DNA of 64,000 nucleotides, from NCBI GenBank assembly GCA_002452335.1, contig DKFJ01000006.1, positions 268,739-332,738 of the forward strand, in the 5' to 3' direction. The DNA is from Deferribacteraceae bacterium UBA6799 (GTDB lineage: Bacteria > Chrysiogenota > Deferribacteres > Deferribacterales > Geovibrionaceae). The notes under the pieces were generated by a model, which was not told where the DNA came from, did no database searches, and saw only the letters and a list, made by a program, of their open reading frames with translations. Shown piece by piece: positions 18,185-27,580 of this stretch (position 1 is its first letter; every line of letters begins with the position of its first letter). The position numbers were made by a program, and so were the translations under genes.

Positions 18185-18258
18185 CGCCCCCGGCATGACT
18201 CGAACATGCGGCCTCTGGATTAGGAATCCATCGCTCTATCCGCCTGAGCTACGGGGGC
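18185..18258 (-). tRNA. tRNA-Arg(CCT)
   Basis: A full cloverleaf on the minus strand. Acceptor GCCCCCG pairs with CGGGGGC, discriminator G, D arm GCTC/GAGC, anticodon loop TTCCTAA giving anticodon CCT, T arm GCATG/CATGC with loop TTCGAGT. The first anticodon-stem pair is A-G, a mismatch. CCA is not encoded. The 3' half is duplicated at 1739-1778. Confidence 0.95.
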
Positions 18259-18335
18259 GTGAGATGTAAATAACTTTTTATGCTTCTTTTTGTCAAGATA
18301 TTTCTTTTTATCAAAAAATCTGCTATCTTATTCTC

Positions 18336-19331
18336 ATGAAAAAAACTCTTTTGATTTTTATCCTCATTTTCTCAAGCGTTTATGCCGCTTTTGCCGCCAT
18401 GCCTCTGGACAGGATAGCTGACAGGCTGGTTATGGTGGGTTTTCGTGCGTCCGCCTATGACGACGCGGATCTGGATATACTTAAATCTCAGATAGAAAAA
18501 GGATTAGTCGCAGGAGTAGTCCTCTACGGATATAACATAGACAGCCGTGAGCAGACCAGAAAGCTGATAGCCGGGCTGAACTCGCATAACCATACAGATA
18601 TACCCCTCCTGATCGCTGTGGACGAAGAGGGCGGGCGTGTGCAGAGGCTGACATCCGCAAAAGGTTTTCATGACGAGCCGTCGCCACAGTATTTAGCCGA
18701 ACATTATACTCCAGAACAGGCTGAGAAAATATATGAGCAGATGGCGAAAGACCTCGCCGATGTCGGGTTTAACATGAATTTCGCCCCTGTGGTGGATCTG
18801 AACGTAAATCCGCAGTCGCCCGTGATAGGAGCCATCGGCAGAAGCTACGGAGCGGATACAGAAACGGTCGTAAAATATGCAGAGGCGTTCATCAGAGCCC
18901 ACAGAAAATACGGCGTTCTCACCTGCCTGAAGCATTTCTCAGGACACGGAAGCGCCATGACGGACTCCCACATGGGGTTCACAGATGTCACAGATACATG
19001 GAACGAAAAAGAGCTTGAACCCTATAAAATTCTGATAAAAGAAGGCTACGCAGACATGATAATGACTGCCCACGTTTTTAACGCCAATATAGACCCGAAA
19101 TATCCCGCCACTCTGTCGGCTAAGCATATAAAACTGTTGAAAGATATGGGATATAAAGGAATAGTGATAAGCGACGATCTCCAGATGGGCGCTATTAACG
19201 ACAATTTCGGATTTGATGAGACAGTGAAAAAATCCTTCGAAGCCGGAAACAACATCTTGTTATTTTCAAACTATTTTTTCTACGAAAAGCGTTATCCGGA
19301 AAAGGTCAGAAAAGTTCTGGGTTCAGAGTGA
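18336..19331 (+). CDS. nagZ: secreted beta-N-acetylhexosaminidase, glycoside hydrolase family 3
   Basis: A 331-residue family 3 glycosidase with an N-terminal signal peptide (charged MKK, hydrophobic stretch to about residue 20, cleavage near AFA-AMP). NagZ hallmarks are present: DEEGGRVQRL near 96, KHFSGHG near 199 with the His-containing acid/base loop, and VISDDLQMGA near 277 with nucleophile Asp280. NagZ removes N-acetylglucosamine from peptidoglycan fragments during recycling. Cytoplasmic in E. coli, here the signal peptide suggests an exported form, as in several other phyla. The 3' end overlaps the convergent Sel1 gene by 9 nt. Confidence 0.9.
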   Translation: MKKTLLIFILIFSSVYAAFAAMPLDRIADRLVMVGFRASAYDDADLDILKSQIEKGLVAGVVLYGYNIDSREQTRKLIAGLNSHNHTDIPLLIAVDEEGGRVQRLTSAKGFHDEPSPQYLAEHYTPEQAEKIYEQMAKDLADVGFNMNFAPVVDLNVNPQSPVIGAIGRSYGADTETVVKYAEAFIRAHRKYGVLTCLKHFSGHGSAMTDSHMGFTDVTDTWNEKELEPYKILIKEGYADMIMTAHVFNANIDPKYPATLSAKHIKLLKDMGYKGIVISDDLQMGAINDNFGFDETVKKSFEAGNNILLFSNYFFYEKRYPEKVRKVLGSE

Positions 19332-19976
19332 TTTCTCCGCTTCGCATCCTTCATCACAGCTAAGCTCGCACGCTTTCTGATAATACATCTTCGCTTTTTC
19401 AGTGGATTTTGTGACCCCTGTGGCTGTCTGAAACAGTCTGCCGAGATTATAGCATGCTGTCCCGTCATTCAGATCGCATGCTTTATAATAAGACTGACCG
19501 GCGTGAAAGAGGCTCTTGTGAACACCTGCGCCCGTTTCGTAAAGTCTGCCGAGGTTATAGCATCCCTGGGCGCTGTCATATTTGCAGGCAATCTCATACG
19601 CCGTGGCGGCCTTCTCATAGTTCGGCTCAAAGTTGGTGCCGGTCTCAAAAGAGAGCCCCAGCACCGTATATTTCAACCCTGTGATGGTGCATGAGTTCTG
19701 GTCGTTGTTGAACCCAAGCTCGCATCCTTTTTCGTAATATTTCAGAGCTTTGTCGGCGTTCTGTTCTATCCCGCTGCCTGTGTCAAACATTTTCGCAGCA
19801 GCTATACATCCCTTTGCGTCACCGTAGTAGCATGATTTCTCATACATTTCGGCGGCTTTTTCATAGTTTTTCTCATCGAACAGTTTTTTGCCCAGCCCGA
19901 AAAAATCCATGCCGCAGAAACCATTGAAAGATATAAATAAAATCGAGACCGTAAATAAAATTTTTGATGTTTTCAT
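19323..19976 (-). CDS. secreted Sel1-repeat protein
   Basis: A 217-residue protein with a signal peptide (MKTSKILF to about residue 21, FCG-MD; a cysteine there could allow lipidation, but the lipobox is poor). Four to five Sel1-type helical repeats of about 36 residues follow (AAEMYEKSCYYGDAKGC, ALKYYEKGCEL, YYKACDLNDGTACYNLGRL), each with cysteines spaced in a regular way that may form disulfides. Cysteine-rich Sel1 proteins of this kind occur in the periplasm of epsilonproteobacteria (HcpA-like). It probably acts as a protein-binding scaffold; the partner is unknown. It is transcribed toward nagZ. Confidence 0.85.
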   Translation of the reverse strand: MKTSKILFTVSILFISFNGFCGMDFFGLGKKLFDEKNYEKAAEMYEKSCYYGDAKGCIAAAKMFDTGSGIEQNADKALKYYEKGCELGFNNDQNSCTITGLKYTVLGLSFETGTNFEPNYEKAATAYEIACKYDSAQGCYNLGRLYETGAGVHKSLFHAGQSYYKACDLNDGTACYNLGRLFQTATGVTKSTEKAKMYYQKACELSCDEGCEAEKSL

Positions 19977-20156
19977 TCTGAACCTTTAGCTTTTGATCAC
20001 TACCAAAAATAACATAAAAAAAGTGTGTTGGCAAATGTGTAGGGAATGTATAAAAAAGGCTTTTTTTCAATGACATCAGGTCAGGTTTCTGTTATATAAA
20101 AATTCAAGTATAAGTGTGTAAAAAATAGAAAATTATATAAAAATAAGGAAAATTTA

Positions 20157-20390
20157 ATGAAAGCAAAAGTTTATGTAAAACTGAAAAACGGTGTTCTCGA
20201 TCCTCAGGGGCAGACCATCCTCAGCTCCATGCAGAGAATGGGATATGACTTCGCCAGTGATGTCAGAATGGGCAAATTCTTCGAGATCGAGGTAAAGGAC
20301 GATTCCTGCAAGGCTGATCTGGAAAAGATCGCCCAGTCTATGCTCGCTAATCCCATCATCGAGGAATATTCCATAGAGTTCGGTGAATAG
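20157..20390 (+). CDS. purS: FGAM synthase subunit PurS
   Basis: A 77-residue PurS, the small subunit that joins PurQ and PurL in the three-part formylglycinamidine ribonucleotide synthase of purine synthesis. Typical features are [15 protein letters not shown] at the N-terminus and the short ferredoxin-like fold length. AAGGAA precedes the ATG. First gene of purSQLF. The 180-bp divergent gap to the Sel1 gene must hold the promoter; I saw no purine riboswitch in it. Confidence 0.96.
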   Translation: MKAKVYVKLKNGVLDPQGQTILSSMQRMGYDFASDVRMGKFFEIEVKDDSCKADLEKIAQSMLANPIIEEYSIEFGE

Positions 20391-20391
20391 T

Positions 20392-21090
20392 ATGAAGGCG
20401 GGAGTTGTTGTTTTTCCCGGGTCAAACTGCGACCACGACTGTTACCACGCTCTAAAGCATGTGACGGGCGCCGAAACGGTTTTTCTCTGGCATAAGGATA
20501 CCGATCTTCAGGGTGTTGATCTGGTGGTTTTTCCCGGCGGATTCTCCTATGGAGACTATCTGCGCTGTGGAGCGATAGCCAAATTTTCCCCTATAGTTAA
20601 TGAAGTTATAAAATTCGCCAACAACGGCGGACATGTTCTGGGCATCTGCAACGGTTTTCAGGTGCTGACAGAATCAGGACTGCTCCCCGGAGCGCTGATG
20701 AAGAACAGAGGACTGAAATTCCTCTGCAAATATGTAAATCTGCGTGTGGACAACACCGACACGCCCTTCACCAACATGTATGCGGCGGGTGAGGTGGTCC
20801 GCATCCCCATAGCCCACATGGAGGGCAACTATTATATAGACGCTGACGGTCTGAAATCACTGGAAGACAACAATCAGGTGGTTTTCAGATACTGCGACCA
20901 TAACGGCACAGCCGAGGACGACTCCAACCCCAACGGAGCCGTGGGCAACATAGCCGGCATCATTAACGAAAAAGGAAACGTGCTGGGCATGATGCCCCAC
21001 CCGGAAAGATGCGCCGAGAGCGTGATGGAAACAAGGGACGGCTATTTCATGTTCGAGTCAGTGGCAAAATTTATCGGGGGATGCAGATGA
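20392..21090 (+). CDS. purQ: FGAM synthase glutaminase subunit PurQ
   Basis: A 232-residue class I glutamine amidotransferase. The nucleophile Cys lies in GICNGFQVL and the His-Glu pair in PHPERC near the C-terminus; [10 protein letters not shown] is the PurQ N-terminus. It supplies ammonia to PurL. ATG 20392 is one base after the purS stop; an in-frame GTG at 20383 would overlap purS. The stop overlaps the purL start. Confidence 0.97.
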   Translation: MKAGVVVFPGSNCDHDCYHALKHVTGAETVFLWHKDTDLQGVDLVVFPGGFSYGDYLRCGAIAKFSPIVNEVIKFANNGGHVLGICNGFQVLTESGLLPGALMKNRGLKFLCKYVNLRVDNTDTPFTNMYAAGEVVRIPIAHMEGNYYIDADGLKSLEDNNQVVFRYCDHNGTAEDDSNPNGAVGNIAGIINEKGNVLGMMPHPERCAESVMETRDGYFMFESVAKFIGGCR

Positions 21091-23318
21091 GCGTATACGA
21101 AAGTTTCGGTTTTCCCGAGGTAACCTTTGAAATAGCGAAAGGCATGGGTCTTTCCGAGGGAGAGTTCGAAGGCGTTAAAAATCTTCTGGGCAGAACGCCC
21201 AACTATATAGAGCTGGGTGTTATTTCTTCAATGTATTCAGAACATTGCAGCTACAAATCCAGCCGTGTACACCTGTCCAAATTTCCCACGGAAGCTCCGT
21301 GGGTGGTTCAGGGACCCGGTGAAAACGCCGGCGTGATCTCCGTGGACGATGAAGGACTGTGCGTGTGCTTCAAGGTGGAGTCCCATAACCACCCGTCATT
21401 CATCGAGCCTTTTCAGGGAGCGGCCACAGGCGTGGGCGGAATCCTGAGAGATGTGTTCACCATGGGCGCCAGACCCGTGGCGGCGATGAACTCGCTGAGA
21501 TTCGGCAGACTGGATAAACCGAAGAACAGACAGATATTCGAGGGTGTGGTAGCGGGAATATCCCACTACGGCAACTGTTTCGGCGTTCCCACAGTGGGCG
21601 GCGAGGTCTACTTCAACAGCTGCTATGACGGCAACCCTCTGGTTAACGCCTTTGCTCTGGGCGTGGTTCAGAAAGACAGAATCTTTCTGGCGAAAGCCGA
21701 AGGCGTGGGCAACCCCGTGATATATGTAGGGGCTAAGACAGGACGTGACGGAATCCACGGCGCCACTATGGCTTCTGAGGAGTTCAACGAGAACAGCGAG
21801 TCAAAACGCCCCAACGTTCAGATCGGCGACCCTTTTAAAGAAAAACTTCTGCTCGAGGCCTGCCTTGAGCTTATGAAAACAGATTATATCGTTGGAATTC
21901 AGGACATGGGAGCGGCCGGGCTCACCAGCTCATCCTTTGAAATGGCTTCCAAATCAGGTTCCGGCGTCAGGCTGGATCTGGATCACGTTCCCATGAGAGA
22001 GACAGGCATGAACCCCTATGAGGTTATGCTGTCCGAATCACAGGAACGCATGCTCATGGTTGCCAAGAAAGGCTACGAGGGCAAGGTAAAAGAGATTTTT
22101 GACAAATGGGATCTGGACGCTTCCGTTATCGGCGAGGTGACAGACGACGGCTATGTAAGGCTCTGCTGGCAGGGAGAGGAGGTTGCCGCTCTGGAGGCAG
22201 CGCCTCTGGCTGACGAAGCGCCTAAATATAAACGTCCCTATGCCAGACCCGACTATATGGACGAGCTTCAGCGTCTGCCTAAGGTGGAGGCTCCGAAAGA
22301 CCTACAGCAGGTTCTCGTGGCTCTGCTCACCAATGAATCCATCGCTTCCAAAAACTGGGTGTGGACTCAGTACGACCACATGGTCCGTGTGGGCACTGTA
22401 CAGCTGCCCGGATCTGACGCCGCAGTGATCAGGCTGAACGAGTCAGAAAAAGGCGTGGCGATATCCAGCGACTGCAACAGCAGATACTGTCTGCTGAACC
22501 CCTTCGAGGGAGGCAAAGCGGCAGTGGCGGAATCAGCCAGAAACGTTGCCGTGTCAGGCGCTCGCCCCAGAGCGCTGACAAACTGTCTGAACTTCGGCAA
22601 CCCAGAGAAATCCGACATCATGTGGCAGTTCGCCACAGCGGTGGACGGCATGGCGGAAGCGGCGAGAGTTCTTGAGACTCCCGTGGTCAGCGGAAACGTG
22701 TCTCTATACAACGAAACAGAAAAGAAACCCATACATCCCACCCCCACTATAGTCATGGTGGGTGTTTTTGACGATGTTACCAAGCGCATCGGATCATATT
22801 TCACCGGAATGGAGAGCGCTGTGTATCTGCTGGGTGAGAACACAGGATACATCGGCGGCAGCGAATATCTGGCATCCATACACGGATACGAGAGAGGCGA
22901 CGCTCCTGAGGTTGATCTGAACCGTGAAAAATCCATAATCGACTTTATGTGCGAAGCGGCGGATAAGAGACTGGTGAAGTCCGCCCATGACGTTTCAGAC
23001 GGCGGTCTGGCTGTCGCTCTGGCGGAGATGTGCTTTAACGGTGAGAACATCGGCGTTAATGTAAAACTGTCCAGCGGAATCCGTGACGATGCTCTGATCT
23101 TTGGCGAAAACCACGGGCGTGTGGTTCTCGAGATAGATGTTGATAACGTGCAGGCGGTAAAAAAACTTGCGGAAAAATATAACCTGCCTATAGAGAAGAT
23201 AGGCAGAACATGCAGCGGTCTGATAGAGATAAGCAACCAGACCAGAAAACTGATATCAATGAAAGTTACAGACGCCGAAAACATCTGGAAAAACAGCATC
23301 GGCGACAGGATGAAATAA
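21087..23318 (+). CDS. purL: FGAM synthase subunit PurL (short form)
   Basis: A 743-residue small-type PurL, the ATP-dependent synthase that converts FGAR to FGAM with PurQ and PurS. Visible motifs: EHCSYKSSR near residue 45, [17 protein letters not shown] and GDPFKEK, and in the second half [10 protein letters not shown] and [12 protein letters not shown]. The start overlaps the purQ stop as ATGA, with a GGGGG ribosome site; a longer in-frame extension back to 21009 would run through purQ. Coupled translation fits a fixed-ratio complex. Confidence 0.97.
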   Translation: MSVYESFGFPEVTFEIAKGMGLSEGEFEGVKNLLGRTPNYIELGVISSMYSEHCSYKSSRVHLSKFPTEAPWVVQGPGENAGVISVDDEGLCVCFKVESHNHPSFIEPFQGAATGVGGILRDVFTMGARPVAAMNSLRFGRLDKPKNRQIFEGVVAGISHYGNCFGVPTVGGEVYFNSCYDGNPLVNAFALGVVQKDRIFLAKAEGVGNPVIYVGAKTGRDGIHGATMASEEFNENSESKRPNVQIGDPFKEKLLLEACLELMKTDYIVGIQDMGAAGLTSSSFEMASKSGSGVRLDLDHVPMRETGMNPYEVMLSESQERMLMVAKKGYEGKVKEIFDKWDLDASVIGEVTDDGYVRLCWQGEEVAALEAAPLADEAPKYKRPYARPDYMDELQRLPKVEAPKDLQQVLVALLTNESIASKNWVWTQYDHMVRVGTVQLPGSDAAVIRLNESEKGVAISSDCNSRYCLLNPFEGGKAAVAESARNVAVSGARPRALTNCLNFGNPEKSDIMWQFATAVDGMAEAARVLETPVVSGNVSLYNETEKKPIHPTPTIVMVGVFDDVTKRIGSYFTGMESAVYLLGENTGYIGGSEYLASIHGYERGDAPEVDLNREKSIIDFMCEAADKRLVKSAHDVSDGGLAVALAEMCFNGENIGVNVKLSSGIRDDALIFGENHGRVVLEIDVDNVQAVKKLAEKYNLPIEKIGRTCSGLIEISNQTRKLISMKVTDAENIWKNSIGDRMK

Positions 23319-24688
23319 TGGTATTCGATAAATTCAATGATGAGTGCGGCGTAGCGGGCGTACACGGCAACAGAGAGGCCGCCAATCTGGTCTATCTGTC
23401 TCTTTACTCCCTTCAGCACAGAGGGCAGGAGGGCGCGGGGATAGCCGTCACCGACCGCAAGAGCATAACATATGAAAAGGGAATGGGGCTTGTCGCTGAT
23501 ATCTTCAGCTCTGAAAAACTGGATAAACTTCAGGGTGATATAGCCATCGGTCACAACAGATACTCCACCACCGGAGATTCCCTGCTGGCGAACACCCAGC
23601 CTATAACCGTCACCATCAACTTCGGAGAGATATCTCTGGCGCATAACGGAAACATTGTGAACGCAGATGAGATAAAAAAAGGTCTGGTGGAGAAAGGAGC
23701 TATATTCGGCTCCACATCAGACACTGAGGTTGTGGTGCACCTGATAGCCAAAAGCGGTAAGGATAATCTGATAGACGCTATCACCGATTCGCTCAGAAAG
23801 CTGAAGGGCGCTTTTTCTCTGCTCATCATGACCAAGGACAAGATGATAGGCGTGCGTGACCCCATGGGCATGCGTCCGCTCGCTCTGGGCAAGCTGAAGA
23901 ACAACGGATACATTCTGGCGTCCGAAACAGTGGCGCTGGATCTGATAGAGGCCAGCTTTGTCAGGGAGATAGAGCCGGGCGAGATGGTCATCATAGACGA
24001 CGACGGAATGAAATCGATATTCCCTTTTGAAAAAGCAGACCCGAAACCCTGCATTTTCGAGCATATATATTTTGCCAGACCTGATTCATATCTTTTTGGC
24101 AGAAATGTTTATGAGATAAGAAAAAAATTCGGTCACTGGCTGGCTAAGGAAACTCCCGTGGACGCAGACGTGGTAATCCCCGTGCCGGACTCAGGCGTTG
24201 TAGCCACACTGGGATACGCCGAGGCAAGCGGAATTCCCTTCGAGATGGGACTGATGAGAAACCACTATGTCGGCAGAACTTTTATAGAACCGAGCCAGTC
24301 TATCAGACATTTTGGTGTTAAAATAAAACTGAATCCCGTGCGGGAGGTTATAGACGGCAAGAGGATCATTGTTGTGGACGATTCCATTGTCAGAGGAACC
24401 ACCAGCCGCAAGATAGTGAAAATGCTGAGAGAGGCAGGAGCGAAAGAGGTGCATATGCGCATCAGCTCGCCGCCCACAGCGTTTCCCTGCTTTTACGGCA
24501 TAGACACCCCCACACGGAAAGAACTGATCGCCTCCACGCATAGTGTGGAAGAGACCAGAAAATACATTACGGCGGATTCGCTGGGATATCTCAGCATAGA
24601 AGGTCTGCTGGACTGTGTCGGCAGTAAGAATTACTGTCACGCGTGTTTTTCCGGAGAATACCCAACTATGTACAGAGACGGTGAATAA
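23318..24688 (+). CDS. purF: amidophosphoribosyltransferase, Bacillus-type with Fe-S cluster
   Basis: A 456-residue enzyme of the first committed purine step (PRPP plus glutamine to phosphoribosylamine). A short propeptide is followed by the catalytic cysteine at position 10 ([10 protein letters not shown]), so the first nine residues must be cut off as in Bacillus PurF. Cysteines fitting a 4Fe-4S cluster occur in [18 protein letters not shown] and [12 protein letters not shown]. The PRPP site is [13 protein letters not shown]. The start overlaps the purL stop (TAATG). The Fe-S cluster makes this form oxygen-labile in Bacillus. The next gene, a probable selenoprotein, starts 14 nt later. Confidence 0.96.
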   Translation: MVFDKFNDECGVAGVHGNREAANLVYLSLYSLQHRGQEGAGIAVTDRKSITYEKGMGLVADIFSSEKLDKLQGDIAIGHNRYSTTGDSLLANTQPITVTINFGEISLAHNGNIVNADEIKKGLVEKGAIFGSTSDTEVVVHLIAKSGKDNLIDAITDSLRKLKGAFSLLIMTKDKMIGVRDPMGMRPLALGKLKNNGYILASETVALDLIEASFVREIEPGEMVIIDDDGMKSIFPFEKADPKPCIFEHIYFARPDSYLFGRNVYEIRKKFGHWLAKETPVDADVVIPVPDSGVVATLGYAEASGIPFEMGLMRNHYVGRTFIEPSQSIRHFGVKIKLNPVREVIDGKRIIVVDDSIVRGTTSRKIVKMLREAGAKEVHMRISSPPTAFPCFYGIDTPTRKELIASTHSVEETRKYITADSLGYLSIEGLLDCVGSKNYCHACFSGEYPTMYRDGE

Positions 24689-24702
24689 GAGGAGTACTTA
24701 TT

Positions 24703-25053
24703 ATGTCAGATGTAATTATTGTCCGCATGTTCGGCAGCAGCATGGAATTTGTTTCGGGCTGAAGCCCTTCGTATTTCCCCTCAGGTTGCGGGGTAAAAGA
24801 CGATCCTTACGAGCAGCTCTTCTATAAGGTGGACGCTATGCTCACAGCCGAATACGGCACCGAGAAGTTCGATTTAAAATATATAGATGTCGCTTCTCCT
24901 GAGATACTGGACTATATCAGCGATATAGAAACAATTGTTGACGGCAGACTGCCTTTGCCATATCTTTCAATGAACAAGAAACCTCTGTGCTGGGGGCTTT
25001 CAGAAGCAGAGGATATCGTTGGACGAATCAGGCTGAAGCTGCAGGAATCATAA
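24703..25053 (+). CDS. probable selenoprotein with UGA-encoded Sec20, thioredoxin-like fold
   Basis: ATG 24703 has a strong AGAGGAG site 8 nt upstream. The frame meets TGA at 24760-24762 (codon 20) and then stays open to TAA at 25051-25053, giving 116 residues if TGA is read as selenocysteine. The sequence around it is FVSG-U-SPSYFPSGCG, a Sec-x8-Cys pair. A SECIS-like hairpin follows directly. Later parts (FDLKYIDVASPE, and RLPLPYLSMNKKPL) recall the strand-helix pattern of YuzD/DUF1462-type thioredoxin-fold proteins, so a redox role is inferred. It is the last gene of purSQLF, before a terminator. A standard caller would give only a 3' fragment from GTG 24829. Alternative: a pseudogene with a nonsense mutation, which the hairpin and good ribosome site argue against. 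Confidence 0.75.
24769..24803 (+). promoter_or_regulatory. SECIS-like hairpin after the in-frame UGA
   Basis: TCGT (24769-24772) pairs with ACGA (24800-24803), TTT with AAA and CCCC (24777-24780) with GGGG (24790-24793), with a bulged T at 24794. The apical loop TCAGGTTGC contains GGT. The loop GG lies about 21 nt after the UGA, within the distance seen for bacterial SelB-binding elements. Confidence 0.65.
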
Positions 25054-25056
25054 ATC

Positions 25057-25085
25057 AAAGCCCCTTTCAAGGGGCTTTATTTTTT
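25057..25085 (+). terminator. terminator of the purSQLF-selenoprotein operon
   Basis: AAAGCCCC-TTTCAA-GGGGCTTT followed by ATTTTTT. Strong Rho-independent form, 4 nt after the stop of the selenoprotein gene. Confidence 0.95.
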
Positions 25086-25140
25086 GTAGGAAACTATGAC
25101 GCAATTTATTGCGGCAATTAAATATTAACAGAGATTTGCC

Positions 25141-26259
25141 ATGCCAGAAACTTTCTATGCCCCGTCCGAACGCGACAGTATCAGCGATATCATCAGGATA
25201 TATAATACCATCCGTTCGGTATCAATGATTCATGAGCTTATGGAAAAGCTGGATCAGGATATTTTCATCCTTAATTCCTGCCGTCAGACCGTTTATATTA
25301 ATAAGGCAGCGCTGAAGAGATACTCTATCCAGTCTCCGGAAGCTGTTCTGGGAAAAAGACCGGGCGAGATATTCGACTGTCAGTATGCCTCCGCAGACGG
25401 CGGATGCGGAACCAGCAAGTTCTGCAAGGACTGCGGCGCTGTTAACGCCATTCTGAAGACGCAGCTTCAGGGATCTGAAGCCATAGAGGAGTGCGTGATA
25501 TGCTCCAGAGACGGCCAGACGTATGAGCTGGCTGTAACCAGCAGACCGTTCATGCTGAAGGGCAGGGAGTATACAGTTTTTTCTGTCAGCGACATAGGGC
25601 TTAGAAAACGCATGGAAGTTCTGGAAAAAATATTCTTCCACGACATCATTAACATAGCCGGCGGGATCCATTCCATGCTTAAGCTGATGCAGGATGAGAG
25701 TCTGGAAGACAAGGCGAAGATAAACGAGCTGCTGGTAACATCTTCCGCTCAGCTTCTGAATGAGCTGAACACGCACAAGCTGCTGAAAGCGGCGGAGATA
25801 AATGATCTTATCGTGCAGATGACGACAGCGGATTCTTTAAAACTGCTGGGTGATTGTATCTCCTTTTCGGAGAATATGAAAGCCGCCTTCGGGAAGATCA
25901 TCTATCTGGACAGCTCCAGCGACAGCTTTGAGCTGAGAACAGACGAGACTCTGCTGAAGAGGGTTCTGCTGAACATGATCACCAACGCTCTGGAGTCCTC
26001 AGATATCGGGGGCAGGGTGACAGCCGGGGTCAATCTCAGAAACGGAAGAGCTGTTTTCTGGGTGCAGAACGATCAGATAATACCAGAAGATATCAGGCAC
26101 AAAATATTTATGAAATCTTTCACCACCAAGAAAAGGGGTTCGGGGCTGGGAACACACAGCATCAAAACCCTGACCGAGAAATATCTGAACGGGTCCGTGG
26201 CTTTTGAGTCAGGCGAGAGCAAGGGGACTGTGTTCAGAGTGACTCTTCCTCTGGACTGA
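25141..26259 (+). CDS. soluble PAS histidine kinase with four-cysteine cluster
   Basis: A 372-residue cytoplasmic kinase with no membrane span. The PAS-like domain (about 32-155) contains Cys80, Cys89, Cys95 and Cys98 in a C-x8-C-x5-C-x2-C arrangement (GGCGTSKFCKDCGA), which could bind a metal or Fe-S cluster or act as a thiol sensor. The phospho-acceptor is His167 in FFHDIINIAGG. The ATPase domain has NMITNALESS, and GSGLGTHSIK at the G box. No response regulator is adjacent, so it is an orphan kinase. It has its own terminator and probably its own promoter in 25086-25140. Redox or metal sensing is inferred from the cysteines only. Confidence 0.85.
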   Translation: MPETFYAPSERDSISDIIRIYNTIRSVSMIHELMEKLDQDIFILNSCRQTVYINKAALKRYSIQSPEAVLGKRPGEIFDCQYASADGGCGTSKFCKDCGAVNAILKTQLQGSEAIEECVICSRDGQTYELAVTSRPFMLKGREYTVFSVSDIGLRKRMEVLEKIFFHDIINIAGGIHSMLKLMQDESLEDKAKINELLVTSSAQLLNELNTHKLLKAAEINDLIVQMTTADSLKLLGDCISFSENMKAAFGKIIYLDSSSDSFELRTDETLLKRVLLNMITNALESSDIGGRVTAGVNLRNGRAVFWVQNDQIIPEDIRHKIFMKSFTTKKRGSGLGTHSIKTLTEKYLNGSVAFESGESKGTVFRVTLPLD

Positions 26260-26277
26260 CAGATTCAGTTAATAAAA

Positions 26278-26308
26278 AAAAGCCCGCTTATGCGGGCTTT
26301 ATTGTTTT
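26278..26308. terminator. bidirectional terminator between the PAS kinase and fprA
   Basis: AAAGCCCGC-TTAT-GCGGGCTTT with T-rich sequence to the right and A-rich to the left, so it can serve both the plus-strand kinase and the convergent fprA gene. Confidence 0.9.
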
Positions 26309-27516
26309 TATGATTCCAGTACGCTCATTCCGAACTCTCTGCCCCACTGATAGGCCTCGGAAAGTTCATGATCGGACGGCGTCATCTTCACAGTGAACGC
26401 CGGCTGAGGAAGTTTCATCCTCATACTTTTCATGATGTCCTCAGAAACTTTAACACCTTCGCCGCTCCATCCGTATGAACCGAAGCAGCCGCCCAGTCTG
26501 TTTACCACGTTCAGCACAACGAAGTATGAGAACAGATCCAGAATGGGATGCGGCGCCTTAGCGTTCAGCGTGGGGGTGCCTATGAGCACTCCGTGGGATA
26601 TCTCTATGGAGTCGATGAGGGTCATCACGTCTGTGGTGGCGGCGTCAAAAAGCTGAACTTTTACACCGACCTCTTCTATTCCCGCCCTGATTTTGTCAGC
26701 CAGTTTTTTGGTGTTGCCGTAGGCTGTGGCATAAACCAGTGTAACCTGTCTCTCCACCATGTTCTTGTAATATCTGGCGGCGGATTTAGCGTAGAAATCC
26801 ATGTAAAAGTCGATGTTTTCCACCAGAACAGGTCCATGGGAAGGGCAGACCATTTTTATATTGAGTCCGCTGATCTTCTGAAGAGCTTTCGTTATATGCT
26901 CTTTATAAGGACGCATAATCATAGAGTAGTAGAATCTGAAAGCCTCTCTGGCCTCTTCCTGGTCAGGTATGTCTTTATTCAGAAGAACGTCTCCCTTAGG
27001 GCAGTAGTGGGCGCCGAGAAAGTCGCAGGGGAAGAGTATCTCGTCCTCCACCAGATAGGTGAACATGGTGTCGGGCCAGTGCAGAAAAGGGGTGTGGAAA
27101 AATCTTAATGATTTTCCGCCGAGATCTATAACATCCTCATCACCGACTGCTCTTCCTTTGAATTCACGGTTTACGATATTTTCAACGAATGTCTTGGCTG
27201 TTTTGGAATAGATAACCTCTATATCGGGGTTCATGTCCAGAATAATAGGGAGCGCGCCTGAGTGGTCCGGCTCGTTATGGTTCAGTATGATATAGCTGAT
27301 ATCGCTGATAGGCATGATCTCTTCTATGCGCTGAATATATTCCTTCTGAAAATTCAGCTTGCATGCCTCTATCAGGGCGCATTTATCTTTTCCTCTGACC
27401 AGATAGCTGTTGTATGTAGTACCGTGTTCGGTGGGGATAACTATGTCAAAAATCTCGAGTTCAGGGTCCTTCACTCCGACCCAGTAGATATCTTTTTTCA
27501 GCTCTGTAGCGTGCAT
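26308..27516 (-). CDS. fprA: A-type flavoprotein (flavodiiron oxygen/NO reductase)
   Basis: A 402-residue flavodiiron protein. The metallo-beta-lactamase-like half holds the diiron ligands His80, Glu82, Asp84 and His85 (NHNEPDHSG), plus a later FLHWPDTMFTY and CPSHGPV. The flavodoxin half (about 255-402) begins VTLVYATAYGNTKKLA, the FMN phosphate loop. It reduces oxygen to water or nitric oxide to nitrous oxide in the cytoplasm using electrons from rubredoxin, whose gene lies directly upstream. GGAGGAAAT precedes the ATG. A terminator-like hairpin lies between the two genes, so fprA probably gets part of its transcription by read-through. Confidence 0.95.
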   Translation of the reverse strand: MHATELKKDIYWVGVKDPELEIFDIVIPTEHGTTYNSYLVRGKDKCALIEACKLNFQKEYIQRIEEIMPISDISYIILNHNEPDHSGALPIILDMNPDIEVIYSKTAKTFVENIVNREFKGRAVGDEDVIDLGGKSLRFFHTPFLHWPDTMFTYLVEDEILFPCDFLGAHYCPKGDVLLNKDIPDQEEAREAFRFYYSMIMRPYKEHITKALQKISGLNIKMVCPSHGPVLVENIDFYMDFYAKSAARYYKNMVERQVTLVYATAYGNTKKLADKIRAGIEEVGVKVQLFDAATTDVMTLIDSIEISHGVLIGTPTLNAKAPHPILDLFSYFVVLNVVNRLGGCFGSYGWSGEGVKVSEDIMKSMRMKLPQPAFTVKMTPSDHELSEAYQWGREFGMSVLES

Positions 27517-27531
27517 ATTTCCTCCGTAATA

Positions 27532-27573
27532 GAAAAAAAGCCGCCATAGAACTTGTGCTCGTTATGGCGGCTT
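27532..27573 (-). terminator. intercistronic terminator/attenuator between rubredoxin and fprA
   Basis: On the minus strand GCCGCCATA pairs with TATGGCGGC across a 14-nt loop, followed by seven T residues. It lies after the rubredoxin stop and before the fprA ribosome site, so it would make more rubredoxin than fprA message. Confidence 0.85.
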
Positions 27574-27580
27574 CTGTTTC

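Noticed and set aside
19977..20156. Purine riboswitch before purS
   Set aside because: No three-way junction with the conserved purine-aptamer loops could be found by eye.
22367..23644. 425-codon minus-strand frame across purL and purF
   Set aside because: It runs opposite two verified genes and resembles no family.
24829..25053. A 74-residue gene starting at GTG 24829
   Set aside because: It has a poorer start than ATG 24703, which reads in the same frame with a strong ribosome site; the GTG start would leave the 14-24829 part of the operon without explanation and drop the Sec/Cys motif.
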